Shown piece by piece: positions 43,829 through 52,104 of a stretch of DNA of 64,000 bases. Location: NCBI GenBank assembly GCA_036570425.1, contig DATCYF010000011.1, positions 1 through 64,000 of the forward strand, read 5' to 3'. The stretch's first letter is position 1. Every line of letters starts with the position of its first letter. The notes under the pieces were generated by a model. The model did not search any database. It was not told the origin of the DNA and saw only the letters and a list, made by a program, of their open reading frames with translations. The DNA is from Rhizorhapis sp036570425. Lineage in GTDB: Bacteria > Pseudomonadota > Alphaproteobacteria > Sphingomonadales > Sphingomonadaceae. A program made the translations under genes and the position numbers.

Positions 43829-46819
43829 ATGCTGACTCATATCTCCGTGCGCGGCGCGCGCGAGCACAATCTGAAGGGCGTCGATGTCGACCTGCCCCGC
43901 GACAAGCTGATCGTCATCACCGGCCTTTCCGGTTCGGGGAAAAGTTCGCTTGCCTTCGACACCATCTATGCGGAGGGGCAGCGGCGCTATGTTGAATCCC
44001 TCTCCGCTTATGCGCGCCAGTTTCTGGAGATGATGCAGAAGCCCGATGTCGAGCATATCGAGGGTCTCTCCCCCGCCATCTCCATCGAGCAGAAGACGAC
44101 CAGCCGCAACCCGCGCTCCACCGTCGCCACGGTGACAGAGATCTACGACTATATGCGCCTCCTCTGGGCGCGCGTCGGCATTCCTTACTCCCCCGCCACC
44201 GGCCTCCCCATCGCCGCGCAGACGGTGAGCCAGATGGTCGACCGCGTGATGCAGTTGGCGGAGGGCACGCGCCTCTACCTTCTCGCGCCGGTCGTACGCG
44301 GCCGCAAGGGCGAGTACCGCAAGGAGCTGGCGGAGTGGCAGAAGGCCGGCTTCACCCGCGTCCGCATCGATGGCGAGTTCTACGCGATTGAAGAGGCCCC
44401 CACGCTCGACAAGAAATACAAGCATGACATCGAAGTCGTCGTCGACCGCCTAGTCGTGAAGGAAGGCATAGGAACCCGCTTAGCCGACAGCTTTGAAACC
44501 GCACTGAAGCTGGCCGACGGGCTCGCCTATGTGGATCTGGTGGACGCAAGCGTGGCAGAAGCGCTCCAAAGCCCCTCTCCTTCAGGGGAGGGGTTGGGGT
44601 GGGGCAGTACCGCGTCACCTGAAGCCTCCCCCACCCCCGGTCCCTCCCCTAAAGCGGAGGGGGGCAAGATGAAAAACGCCGGCATCCCCGACAACCGCAT
44701 CGTCTTTTCTGAAAAGTTCGCCTGCCCCGTCAGCGGCTTCACCATTTCAGAGATCGAACCCCGCCTCTTCTCCTTCAACGCGCCGCAAGGTGCCTGCCCC
44801 GCCTGCGACGGCTTGGGAGAAAAGCTCGAATTCGACACGCAACTCGTCGTCCCCAACGAAGCGCTCACCCTGAAAAAGGGCGCGATCGTTCCCTGGGCCA
44901 AGTCCAATCCGCCCAGCCCCTATTATATGCAGGTGCTGGGCAGTCTCGCCCGCGAATATGGCTTCTCGCTCGAAACTCCTTGGGCGGAATTGTCCGAGGA
45001 GATCAAGCACGTCATCCTCCACGGCACCGGCGGCATCCCCGTCACTCTCCGGTTCCAGGACGGCAAGAAGAGCTACGAAGTCAACAAGGCGTTCGAAGGC
45101 GTCATCGGCAATCTCAACCGCCGCATGCTGCAAACCGACAGCGCCTGGATGCGGGAGGAGCTTGGCAAGTACCAGACCGCGCAACCCTGCGAGACCTGCA
45201 ACGGCGCGCGCCTGAAGCCCGAGGCGTTGGCCGTGAAGATCGCTGGCGAGGACATTTCCATCCCCACCCGCCGCAGCGTGGTGGACGCGCTCGCCTTTTT
45301 TGAAAGCCTGCCCCGGCATCTTACCGATCAGCAGAATCAGATCGCCAAGGCCATCCTCAAGGAAATCGTCGAGCGCCTCGGCTTTCTCAACAATGTCGGC
45401 CTCGATTACCTCAACCTCGACCGCACCAGCGGCACGCTATCAGGCGGCGAGTCCCAGCGCATCCGCCTCGCCAGCCAGATCGGCAGCGGCCTGTCGGGCG
45501 TCCTCTACGTCCTCGACGAGCCCAGCATCGGCCTGCACCAGCGCGACAATGATCGCCTGCTCATCACCCTGAAGCGCCTCCGCGACCTCGGCAACACCGT
45601 CATCGTCGTGGAGCATGACGAGGATGCGATCCGCACCGCCGATTACATCGTGGACATGGGCCCCGGCGCGGGCGTCCACGGCGGGGAGATCGTGGCGCAG
45701 GGTACGCTTAACGAAGTGCTCGCCAACCGAAACAGCCTCACCGCCGATTACCTGAACGGCGCGCGGCAAATCCCACTGCCCGCAAAGCGCCGCAAGGGAT
45801 CGGGCAAGAAGCTCACCGTTCACAATGCGCGCGCCAACAATCTTCAGAACGTGACCGCCAGCATCCCGCTCGGCACCTTCACCTGCATCACCGGCGTATC
45901 GGGTTCGGGCAAGTCCAGCTTCACCATCGATACGCTCTACGCCGCCAGCGCTCGCGCCCTTAACGGCGCGCGCATCATCGCTGGCGCGCATGACAAGGTG
46001 ACGGGCCTGGAACATTGCGACAAGGTCATCGACATTGACCAGTCCCCCATCGGCCGCACGCCCCGCTCCAACCCCGCCACTTATACCGGCGCCTTCACCA
46101 ATATCCGCGACTGGTTCGCCGGCCTGCCCGAAAGCCAGGCCCGCGGATACAAGCCCGGCCGCTTCAGCTTCAATGTGAAGGGCGGCCGCTGCGAAGCCTG
46201 TCAGGGCGACGGCGTGCTGAAGATCGAAATGCACTTCCTGCCGGACGTCTACGTCACCTGCGACGTCTGCCACGGCGCGCGCTACAATCGCGAAACCCTC
46301 GAAGTAAAGTTCAAGAGCATGTCCATCGCCGACGTGCTGGACATGACGGTGGAAGACGCGGTGGAATTCTTCAAGGCCGTTCCCCCCATCCGCGACAAAA
46401 TGGCGATGCTGGCGGAGGTCGGCCTTGGCTATGTCAAGGTCGGGCAGCAGGCAACGACCCTCTCCGGCGGCGAAGCCCAGCGCGTGAAGCTCGCAAAGGA
46501 ACTCAGCCGTAGAGCCACCGGCAACACGCTCTACATATTGGACGAGCCCACCACCGGCCTCCATTTCGAGGATGTCCGCAAACTGCTGGAAGTCCTCCAC
46601 GCCCTTGTGGAGCAAGGCAACAGCGTCGTCGTGATCGAACATAATCTCGACGTCATCAAGACCGCCGACTGGATCATCGACATGGGCCCCGAAGGCGGCG
46701 TCAAGGGCGGCGAAGTCGTGGCCGAAGGCACACCGGAAAAGGTCGCGCAGAACCCGAGGAGCTTTACGGGGGCGTATCTGAAGCCGATGTTGGAAAAGGA
46801 ACAGGCGGCGGCGGAGTGA
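43829..46819 (+). CDS. uvrA: excinuclease ABC subunit A
   Basis: A 996-residue UvrA with two ABC modules. The first Walker A is TGLSGSGKSSLAFDTIY (residues about 31-45) and the second GVSGSGKSSFTIDTLY (about 690). ABC signatures are SGGESQRIRLASQIGSG and SGGEAQRVKLAKELSRR. Zinc modules include CETCNGARL, CEACQGDG and CDVCHGARYN. The first module reads CPVS...CPAC, with Ser for one usual Cys. It finds bulky DNA damage for nucleotide excision repair. Residues about 248-280 are an in-frame insertion derived from a REP-like repeat. Start chosen at ATG 43829 (AGAG upstream); LexA box in front. Confidence 0.97.
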   Translation: MLTHISVRGAREHNLKGVDVDLPRDKLIVITGLSGSGKSSLAFDTIYAEGQRRYVESLSAYARQFLEMMQKPDVEHIEGLSPAISIEQKTTSRNPRSTVATVTEIYDYMRLLWARVGIPYSPATGLPIAAQTVSQMVDRVMQLAEGTRLYLLAPVVRGRKGEYRKELAEWQKAGFTRVRIDGEFYAIEEAPTLDKKYKHDIEVVVDRLVVKEGIGTRLADSFETALKLADGLAYVDLVDASVAEALQSPSPSGEGLGWGSTASPEASPTPGPSPKAEGGKMKNAGIPDNRIVFSEKFACPVSGFTISEIEPRLFSFNAPQGACPACDGLGEKLEFDTQLVVPNEALTLKKGAIVPWAKSNPPSPYYMQVLGSLAREYGFSLETPWAELSEEIKHVILHGTGGIPVTLRFQDGKKSYEVNKAFEGVIGNLNRRMLQTDSAWMREELGKYQTAQPCETCNGARLKPEALAVKIAGEDISIPTRRSVVDALAFFESLPRHLTDQQNQIAKAILKEIVERLGFLNNVGLDYLNLDRTSGTLSGGESQRIRLASQIGSGLSGVLYVLDEPSIGLHQRDNDRLLITLKRLRDLGNTVIVVEHDEDAIRTADYIVDMGPGAGVHGGEIVAQGTLNEVLANRNSLTADYLNGARQIPLPAKRRKGSGKKLTVHNARANNLQNVTASIPLGTFTCITGVSGSGKSSFTIDTLYAASARALNGARIIAGAHDKVTGLEHCDKVIDIDQSPIGRTPRSNPATYTGAFTNIRDWFAGLPESQARGYKPGRFSFNVKGGRCEACQGDGVLKIEMHFLPDVYVTCDVCHGARYNRETLEVKFKSMSIADVLDMTVEDAVEFFKAVPPIRDKMAMLAEVGLGYVKVGQQATTLSGGEAQRVKLAKELSRRATGNTLYILDEPTTGLHFEDVRKLLEVLHALVEQGNSVVVIEHNLDVIKTADWIIDMGPEGGVKGGEVVAEGTPEKVAQNPRSFTGAYLKPMLEKEQAAAE
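44572..44665. repeat. REP-like element inserted in frame in uvrA
   Basis: A GC-rich element with two hairpins. The first pairs CCCCTCTCC with GGGGAGGGG, the second CCCTCCCC with GGAGGGG, and the G-rich and C-rich inner parts can pair with one another. It encodes a Pro/Gly/Ser-rich stretch of about 32 residues (starting SPSPSGEGLGWGS, ending PSPKAEGG) absent from E. coli UvrA. A related copy lies at 30151-30186. Confidence 0.8.
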
Positions 46820-46833
46820 ACATTCAACCCTGA

Positions 46834-47262
46834 TTATCTCGCCTCATAATTGAAGGTGCCGCATAGGCCTGAAGAATTAACGCCGCTGGGCTGCTTCGAG
46901 CCGTAATAGACGTTGAGGCTTCGCCCGCATCCTGCGAACGGCCGGACGGCAATGTAGGTGACCGGATTCCGTCCACATAATGTATTTTCCATCAGAAGCG
47001 CTAGATTTGCCGGCTTGGTAACCTTGTACAGCATAGCCGGGACAGCCTTGCCATCAAAGTCCCCCACCGTGACGGACCCCACTTTTTGGAGCGGCAGCGA
47101 TTTGCCGTTCTGAAAGGTGATTTTGTCACCGGAAAAACGCACATCACCCGTAATGGACGACGCGGTGGTGCTCGCGGCTGTCCAGGTTTCGATCAGACCG
47201 CCAGCCGTCGCCGGATAGGCCGAGGCAATAAGCAAGAGCGGCAGAATGAACCTGTAAGCCAC
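46834..47262 (-). CDS. secreted protein of unknown function
   Basis: A 142-residue product with a signal peptide (VAYRFILPLLLIASAYPATA). The mature part is small and beta-rich, with a pair of Cys around LMENTLCGRNPV and PFAGCGRSLNVYY and another Cys near the end. The GTG at 47262 is chosen because AAGGAGG lies just upstream. I do not recognise the family. It follows the next lipoprotein gene by about 40 bases and may be cotranscribed with it. Confidence 0.65.
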   Translation of the reverse strand: MAYRFILPLLLIASAYPATAGGLIETWTAASTTASSITGDVRFSGDKITFQNGKSLPLQKVGSVTVGDFDGKAVPAMLYKVTKPANLALLMENTLCGRNPVTYIAVRPFAGCGRSLNVYYGSKQPSGVNSSGLCGTFNYEAR

Positions 47263-47302
47263 GACAAGCCTCCTTAAATATACGGTAAACAGGGCGGCTG
47301 AA

Positions 47303-48160
47303 TCAAAGCGTAGGACCAAGCCCTTTTTCCTTTGCTTCCGCTGCGGTCGCCTCCGCTTGCTGAGTTTCCGCAGCGTTGGCCATTTCGACGTCCCGTAGCG
47401 CAGCCGCTTGATTTACCACTGCCACAGTAAACATCTTTACCAGATCGTCATTTCCCGACTTTGGCTGGACATCATATACAATGCCTACGCCGCAGTTATC
47501 GAGACTCGGTAGGGACGGAGACATTGAGCGCCAATTCCACACATTGCTCATGCATTTTCTATAATCAGTGTTATCTTCCGCAAGACGTTGGCCGCCGGGC
47601 GAAAAGAGACGAATACCCTCATATTCAGGTGTCTGGCCGGGACTGTTTTCCTGGGTATCGAAATCTCCGTACTTCTGTTCTATTGCCGAAACCACAACGG
47701 GAATAGGTGGCTCCTTACCAGCCGCATATTCGGTTTGCCGGACGACGCCGATCAATCGCTCCTTGCCCTTTGGGCCAATGAACGCGGCTTTAAGCTTATC
47801 CAGACCCGAATCCGCCAACAGGGTTATTGTTCTGCTGGTCAGGTTACTGTTGTTGCCCTCCTTCTCTTCGAAGATGAAAAGTGGATTGGTGCAACGGAGA
47901 ACATTTTTGACATTCTGGAGAGTCATTCCGTGTCGCACTCCCAGAATATCGTCGGGCGGCTGCCCTTGCGCTGCCGTCTGCCCCTTGACCTGATCGCAGT
48001 TGATATCCGTTTGCACGGGGGCGGCCGACTCCGTGGCCACCTCTGTCCCAATCTGGACTGGCTCGGTTTCTCCGGAGGCCATATCGGTCTCGTTTTCCGA
48101 AGGGGCTCCGCTGCAAGCTGCCAAGGTAATGCAGCTCATGAAAGCAATGACTCTTCTCAT
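47303..48160 (-). CDS. lipoprotein of unknown function
   Basis: A 285-residue product beginning MRRVIAFMSCITLAAC with a lipobox LAAC (Cys16). An acidic, Thr/Glu-rich linker follows to about residue 60, then a folded domain with Cys residues in INCDQVKG, VLRCTNPLF, YRKCMSN and LDNCGVGI, which could form two disulfides. An Ala/Glu-rich helical tail ends it. GGGAG precedes the ATG. No family recognised. Base composition is less GC-rich than the surroundings. Confidence 0.7.
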   Translation of the reverse strand: MRRVIAFMSCITLAACSGAPSENETDMASGETEPVQIGTEVATESAAPVQTDINCDQVKGQTAAQGQPPDDILGVRHGMTLQNVKNVLRCTNPLFIFEEKEGNNSNLTSRTITLLADSGLDKLKAAFIGPKGKERLIGVVRQTEYAAGKEPPIPVVVSAIEQKYGDFDTQENSPGQTPEYEGIRLFSPGGQRLAEDNTDYRKCMSNVWNWRSMSPSLPSLDNCGVGIVYDVQPKSGNDDLVKMFTVAVVNQAAALRDVEMANAAETQQAEATAAEAKEKGLGPTL

Positions 48161-48409
48161 TGAGTTTCTCCCGCTGTTTGATGCGACAGACATTTCCAGC
48201 TTTGACGACGATGGGCTTAGTCGGGGATTTAAGGAGTGATGATATCCTCGCCATCACATATTGTATAGATTACGCATCAACCAATTATGGCAATGAACAG
48301 CCAAATCGGGAATCATAGCCAGTATCGGTAATTCTTTGGAATTACTTCCTTAGAATACCACTCATAATGTTGCGATGGCGGCAGCCCACTTAATTGAAGC
48401 GAAAAGGCC

Positions 48410-48750
48410 CAGCCGAGGCAAGTCTCCTGCCCATTCAAAAACAGCTAGCTCATCGAGCAACCGCCGACGGGAAGCGCGTCATCGCAGATCGGAAATATGA
48501 ATATGACGCCGATCACCTTCGTTCAATGCTCCGCGATCGAGGAACAATCCCGATCATCCGGTCAGGTGCAATCCCAAGCGCCCAACCCAATAGGGCGAAC
48601 GCCGCTATTGTGACCACTGCTGCTCAAAGCCATCCCTGTCGGCTCAAGGACTTCCGCCGGGTGGGCACCCGTTACCACCATCTCGCGCAACTACCGGTCA
48701 GCTGTGGCGCTCGCCGCAGCCTTAGCATTCTGGCCATCAACAAGTCTGGG
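48410..48750 (+). pseudogene. IS5-family transposase remnant (C-terminal fragment, frameshifted)
   Basis: One frame carries VIADRKYEYDADHLRSMLRD and RGTIPII, like the ADKGYDADHLR part of IS5-type transposases. Further on CRLKDFRRVGTRYHHLA continues, after a frameshift near 48690, as NYRSAVALAAALAFW, the usual C-terminus. The N-terminal half, the region between the two parts and clear terminal repeats are missing or degraded. It marks a past insertion in a region with lower GC than its surroundings. Confidence 0.7.
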
Positions 48751-48752
48751 TC

Positions 48753-49181
48753 CTAAGGATATCGCGTGTACCAGTCGTCGGGATACGGGGCATCCCACGG
48801 CGACGGGCGCACCCAGGTGGTTCCGCGTGGAGCAGATGAGGCTTCCAACGTTTCCACTCTGCTCATCGCATCTTTGGTGGCTGCATCCCTGCAAGAAGCA
48901 ACAATCGGTGAACTTGTGTTCGTTTCTCCAAGCTTGTCGCAAAGGAACCTCGCAGTGAGGCTGACTCGATGCCGAAGCATATCTCGCCCCGCTTCCTTGC
49001 TCAGGTCCAGGTCAGCATAGCTAACCGCCTGCGACAATGTTCGGACGCTATCCGGCGCCTCTCCATACTCGCCCGTGACGATGATTGCTTCGGGACTATC
49101 CTGCGCAATGGCAGAATAAGACATCGGCAGAGGAGCCGCTGTGCATATCGCAATTCGCGTCATCCATTTTGTCATCTTCAT
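48753..49181 (-). CDS. UrcA family protein
   Basis: A 142-residue secreted protein with a signal peptide ending SAIAQ (about residue 27) and the UrcA pattern AVSYADLDLSKEAGRDML followed by HRV and a Cys pair. The C-terminus is rich in Trp, Pro and Tyr. UrcA proteins are small periplasmic proteins of unknown function, frequent in sphingomonads. GGAGAGGTGAA precedes the ATG. It is convergent with the transposase remnant. Confidence 0.75.
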   Translation of the reverse strand: MKMTKWMTRIAICTAAPLPMSYSAIAQDSPEAIIVTGEYGEAPDSVRTLSQAVSYADLDLSKEAGRDMLRHRVSLTARFLCDKLGETNTSSPIVASCRDAATKDAMSRVETLEASSAPRGTTWVRPSPWDAPYPDDWYTRYP

Positions 49182-49407
49182 TTCACCTCTCCAATCGAGC
49201 AGTTATTATAATCTCCTGAAAACTGAGATACCGTGATTAAGGTTCCCACCCGAAGGGTCGCCGCACTCGGGCGACTATAGCTGTTGCGTCTTCATCGCCC
49301 GCCTGCTCAAGTCCCGAACGCCTGACATGACTGCGCGATCATGATCCTGAAAATCGCGGCTATTCTCTTCCCAAAGGAGCGGGATAAGGCTGCTCTTCCG
49401 CTTGACC

Positions 49408-49432
49408 GGAACCCTCCCCCACGCTGTCCGTT
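49408..49432 (+). promoter_or_regulatory. probable EcfG (general stress) promoter
   Basis: GGAAC, then 17 bases, then GTT (with C before G, so CGTT), a full match to the alphaproteobacterial EcfG consensus. It lies about 38 bases before the ATG of the next small gene. Confidence 0.6.
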
Positions 49433-49469
49433 GATGCCCACACCCCTTCGCATCACTGGAAAGCACATC

Positions 49470-49784
49470 ATGATCAGGAAACTTCTCTTCGCCGCAGCCG
49501 CTGCCTTCGTTGGCAAGAAGCTGATGGACCGCAACCGCGACAACAAAAGCATGAATGGCACGGGCAGCCAGCGGGCCACGGACAGGGGCAACCGCTCCGC
49601 ATCCTATACCGGCTCCACGGGAGGCGCGGCTGGCGGTCATGTCCCGACCGACCTCATGACCGATCACCATCCCGGCCCCAATGAGCGCGCGGATGAGGCG
49701 TTCCGTCCCGATCCGCATTCGACTGTTGCGCCCGGGGACCGCGACTCCATGCGTCCGGCCACGAAACCGGTAGCGATAACCTGA
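49470..49784 (+). CDS. small protein with hydrophobic N-terminus
   Basis: A 104-residue product starting MIRKLLFAAAAAFVGKKLMDRN, with one short hydrophobic helix. A hydrophilic tail rich in Gly, Asp, Arg and His follows and is probably disordered. GGAAAG lies upstream of the ATG and a probable EcfG promoter precedes it. No family recognised. It probably belongs to the stress response. Confidence 0.6.
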   Translation: MIRKLLFAAAAAFVGKKLMDRNRDNKSMNGTGSQRATDRGNRSASYTGSTGGAAGGHVPTDLMTDHHPGPNERADEAFRPDPHSTVAPGDRDSMRPATKPVAIT

Positions 49785-49856
49785 TCTGCATCGGGGAAGG
49801 ACCCCCTTTCCATCCACTACGCCTCAAAGGAACGGAAGAGCATTGACACGACCACC

Positions 49857-50201
49857 ATGAACAAGGGTCTTGGCTGGTTCAGCCTGGCGCTGGGCGCGGC
49901 AGAGCTTTTCGCGCCGGGCAAAATCGCCAGCCTGGTGGGCGCGCCCGGCCGGTCGGCCATCGTCCGGGCCTTTGGGGCGCGGGAGCTTGCGGCTGGCGCT
50001 GGTATATTCCATTCGCCAAACACTGCGGCGCCTGTCTGGGGCCGGGTCGCGGGCGATGCCCTTGATCTCGCCGCGCTGGCGGCGCTTGCCGGGCCTGGCA
50101 ATCCTCGGCGCAAACTGGCGCTCGCTGCCCTCGCCTTTGTCGCTGGCGCGACACTGATCGATATTCTGGCCGCACGGCAGACGGCGAAAACAGCCGCTTG
50201 A
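49857..50201 (+). CDS. small membrane protein, cyclase/dehydrase-associated N-terminal type
   Basis: A 114-residue protein with about three to four hydrophobic helices: MNKGLGWFSLALGAAELFAP, AREIA-like ARELAAGAGIF, DALDLAALAALAG and ALAALAFVAGATLIDIL. The pattern matches the membrane part of proteins often labelled cyclase dehydrase, but the lipid-binding START-like domain is absent. It follows the previous small gene by 72 bases and may share its promoter. Function unknown. Confidence 0.65.
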   Translation: MNKGLGWFSLALGAAELFAPGKIASLVGAPGRSAIVRAFGARELAAGAGIFHSPNTAAPVWGRVAGDALDLAALAALAGPGNPRRKLALAALAFVAGATLIDILAARQTAKTAA

Positions 50202-50244
50202 ACGCCCTCGCTCTGCCACTTGTTCTTTTTTGCTGTCCTACACG

Positions 50245-50259
50245 TAACCATATAGGTTA
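50245..50259. promoter_or_regulatory. palindromic operator candidate
   Basis: TAACC-ATATA-GGTTA, flanked by an outer ACACG at 50240 and CGTGT at 50265. It lies 11 bases before the ATG of the helix-turn-helix gene and overlaps where a -10 element would be, so it could be an autoregulatory site. Confidence 0.4.
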
Positions 50260-50270
50260 TACATCGTGTT

Positions 50271-50909
50271 ATGAGCAACGCGAAACCGAAAGCCCGCCCC
50301 GCCAAAGCCTCACCGGCCAAGACGGCTCGTAAACACCGCGCATCCGCCCCCCGCCCGGAACGGCACAACCAATGGACTCGTCAGAAGATGCGTGCCTTTC
50401 TGGCGGCGCTGGCGGGGACCGCATCCGTCACCGATGCAGCAAGAGCTGTCGGTATGTCGCGCCAGTCCGCGTATCAGCTTCGTGCGCGGCTGGTGGGCAC
50501 GCCCTTCGATATCGCCTGGGAAGTCGCGCTTGAACATGGCTTGCAGCAACTGGCCCATGCGGCGCTTGAACGTGCGATTCATGGTGTCGCGCGACCGCAT
50601 TATTTTCAGGGCGAAAAAGTCGGGGAGCACCGCGTTTATAGTGAATCGCTCACGCGTTTCCTGCTGGCCAACCCGGAGCGGATCGGCCGCCACCATATAG
50701 CCCGCGATTGGTACAGTCGTCGATGGGACAGCTTGCTCGATCGGGTCGAAACCGGCGATCTGGATTGGAACTTCAAACCGGAAGAGGAAGAGACGGCGCA
50801 GGAAAAACATGCCAATCAGGATAAATTCCGCAGCTTCATCATGGATGAGACGCACTATTTCCGCGACGCCCCGTCCGAAGCCGGGACGAAAAAATGGCCG
50901 CCGCGATAG
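50271..50909 (+). CDS. helix-turn-helix protein resembling phage terminase small subunits
   Basis: A 212-residue protein. The N-terminus (1-33) is very rich in Lys, Arg, Ala and Pro. Residues about 35-75 form a helix-turn-helix: RAFLAALAGTASVTDAARAVG followed by MSRQSAYQLRARL. The next part (ALEHGLQQLAHAALERAIHGV with YFQGEKVGEHRVYSESL) resembles the central part of terminase small-subunit-like proteins. No phage genes are nearby, so it is probably a domesticated DNA-binding protein, as is common in sphingomonads. No clear ribosome binding site precedes the ATG; a palindrome does. Confidence 0.7.
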   Translation: MSNAKPKARPAKASPAKTARKHRASAPRPERHNQWTRQKMRAFLAALAGTASVTDAARAVGMSRQSAYQLRARLVGTPFDIAWEVALEHGLQQLAHAALERAIHGVARPHYFQGEKVGEHRVYSESLTRFLLANPERIGRHHIARDWYSRRWDSLLDRVETGDLDWNFKPEEEETAQEKHANQDKFRSFIMDETHYFRDAPSEAGTKKWPPR

Positions 50910-51104
50910 CTTGTAAAGAGCAATGCGGGCGGCTCTGGAAATCTCCTATTTTTGCCGCGAAAAACCCTTCAATTTCAACGCTCTTCAGTGTCAACTATGT
51001 CAAGCTGGAATGGCTTTGCTCCGGCCTCTTCAGGGCGGCGCATGCAACTCATATCGCTTCCGTCAGTTTCCTTGCTGTCAGAAACCATCTGGAGGATTCC
51101 TATC

Positions 51105-51437
51105 ATGCGTATTCCCATTCTCGCCGCGACGGCTGCCGCCGCCATGACCCTTACTGGCTGCGCCAACGGCGGCTTTGGCAGCGGCTATGGCCGCGGTTAC
51201 GACAATGGCGGCTATGTGCTTCGCGACAATGACCAGATCTATCGCGATGCGCGAGGCAATTATTATTGCAAAAAGCCCGATGGCACGACGGGCCTGATCG
51301 TCGGCGGACTGGCTGGCGGCGTGCTCGGCAACGTCATCGCGCCGGGCGGCAGCAAGACGCTGGGCACCATTTTGGGAGCCGCTGGCGGCGCGCTCGCGGG
51401 TCGTGCGATCGACAGGAACAATGTCCGCTGCGAATAA
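51105..51437 (+). CDS. glycine-zipper 2TM lipoprotein
   Basis: A 110-residue product with a lipoprotein signal peptide (MRIPILAATAAAAMTLTGC, Cys19). A Gly/Tyr-rich segment follows, then a glycine-zipper domain GLIVGGLAGGVLGNVIAPGG and ILGAAGGALAGRAID, which forms two tight membrane hairpin helices. It resembles the SlyB/Rickettsia 17 kDa antigen group, linked with outer-membrane stability. GGAGG precedes the ATG; the upstream in-frame extension is ignored. Confidence 0.85.
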   Translation: MRIPILAATAAAAMTLTGCANGGFGSGYGRGYDNGGYVLRDNDQIYRDARGNYYCKKPDGTTGLIVGGLAGGVLGNVIAPGGSKTLGTILGAAGGALAGRAIDRNNVRCE

Positions 51438-51601
51438 GTGGAGTCGGGCCGGGCGTGGTTCTGTCCAAAAATGGGACCACATCCGCTCAAAAATATGGTA
51501 TAGGAGTCGCACTGCGCTGATTTCGACCGGAATTCCACGCGCGGGCAATGAGAAAATAGTCGCATTTTGCCATATCCCTGGCATGTCGAAGGAGAAGCGA
51601 C

Positions 51602-51778
51602 ATGGATGTGAACTATTTCTTCTACCGCCAACAAATCTCTCTCCTGAGGGCAAAGACTGCTGCCGGTCCGGAAAGCCGTGCCGCCCATGAGGGGCTGGCG
51701 AAGCGCTATACCGAACAGATCATGGCTTATCGGGATCAAAACCGTAGGGCGCAGCGCGCCGAGCACGAACGCTGCTGA
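51602..51778 (+). CDS. small sphingomonad protein of 58 residues
   Basis: A short gene with AGGAG nine bases before the ATG. The product starts MDVNYFFYRQQISLLRAKTA, has a charged helical middle (SRAAHEGLAKRYTEQIMAY) and ends RAEHERC. I recall very similar small proteins in many sphingomonads, annotated only as hypothetical. No signal peptide. Function unknown. Confidence 0.7.
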   Translation: MDVNYFFYRQQISLLRAKTAAGPESRAAHEGLAKRYTEQIMAYRDQNRRAQRAEHERC

Positions 51779-51905
51779 ACGCCTTCGCCGCACGCCAGCC
51801 GGCTCCGGCGGCGCTGCAACCGGTTGTGCGTGATCGAGCCTCTGGTCTCGCTTAAGTGGACGTCAATTTCTGATCGACCCTCGTAGCAAAAGCCTTTCTC
51901 CAAGC

Positions 51906-51930
51906 GGAACGAACGGCGCTGCTTTTAGTT
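51906..51930 (+). promoter_or_regulatory. probable EcfG promoter of the entericidin gene
   Basis: GGAAC, then 17 bases, then GTT, the same spacing as the element at 49408-49432. It lies 45 bases before the entericidin start codon. Confidence 0.5.
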
Positions 51931-51975
51931 ATTATCTCGTCACCGAAACAGGTGCGAGACGATCAGGAGACGATC

Positions 51976-52104
51976 ATGACCAAGAAAATATGGGCGGCCC
52001 TGCTGCTTTCCGGGGCCTTGTTCATCAGCGCCTGCAACACTGTAGAAGGCGCAGGCGAAGACGTGCAAAGCGCTGGTGAAGCTGTTGAGGATGCCGCCAA
52101 TTGA
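51976..52104 (+). CDS. entericidin A/B family lipoprotein
   Basis: A 42-residue lipoprotein: MTKKIWAALLLSGALFISAC (lipobox ISAC) followed by NTVEGAGEDVQSAGEAVEDA, the entericidin pattern. Entericidins are tiny membrane lipoproteins linked to stationary-phase cell lysis or stress. AGGAG precedes the ATG. It ends ten bases before the convergent oxidoreductase gene. Confidence 0.88.
   Translation: MTKKIWAALLLSGALFISACNTVEGAGEDVQSAGEAVEDAAN

Noticed and set aside
45440..46642. Open frame of 400 codons on the minus strand opposite uvrA
   Set aside because: uvrA motifs are intact on the plus strand; the antisense frame has no recognisable protein features.
49198..49245. GGAAC...GTT upstream of the UrcA gene as an EcfG promoter
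   Set aside because: The spacer is 18 bases, outside the usual 16-17 counted as for the two accepted sites.
50271..50909. Terminase-like gene as evidence of a prophage
   Set aside because: No large terminase, portal, capsid, integrase or attachment site lies near it.
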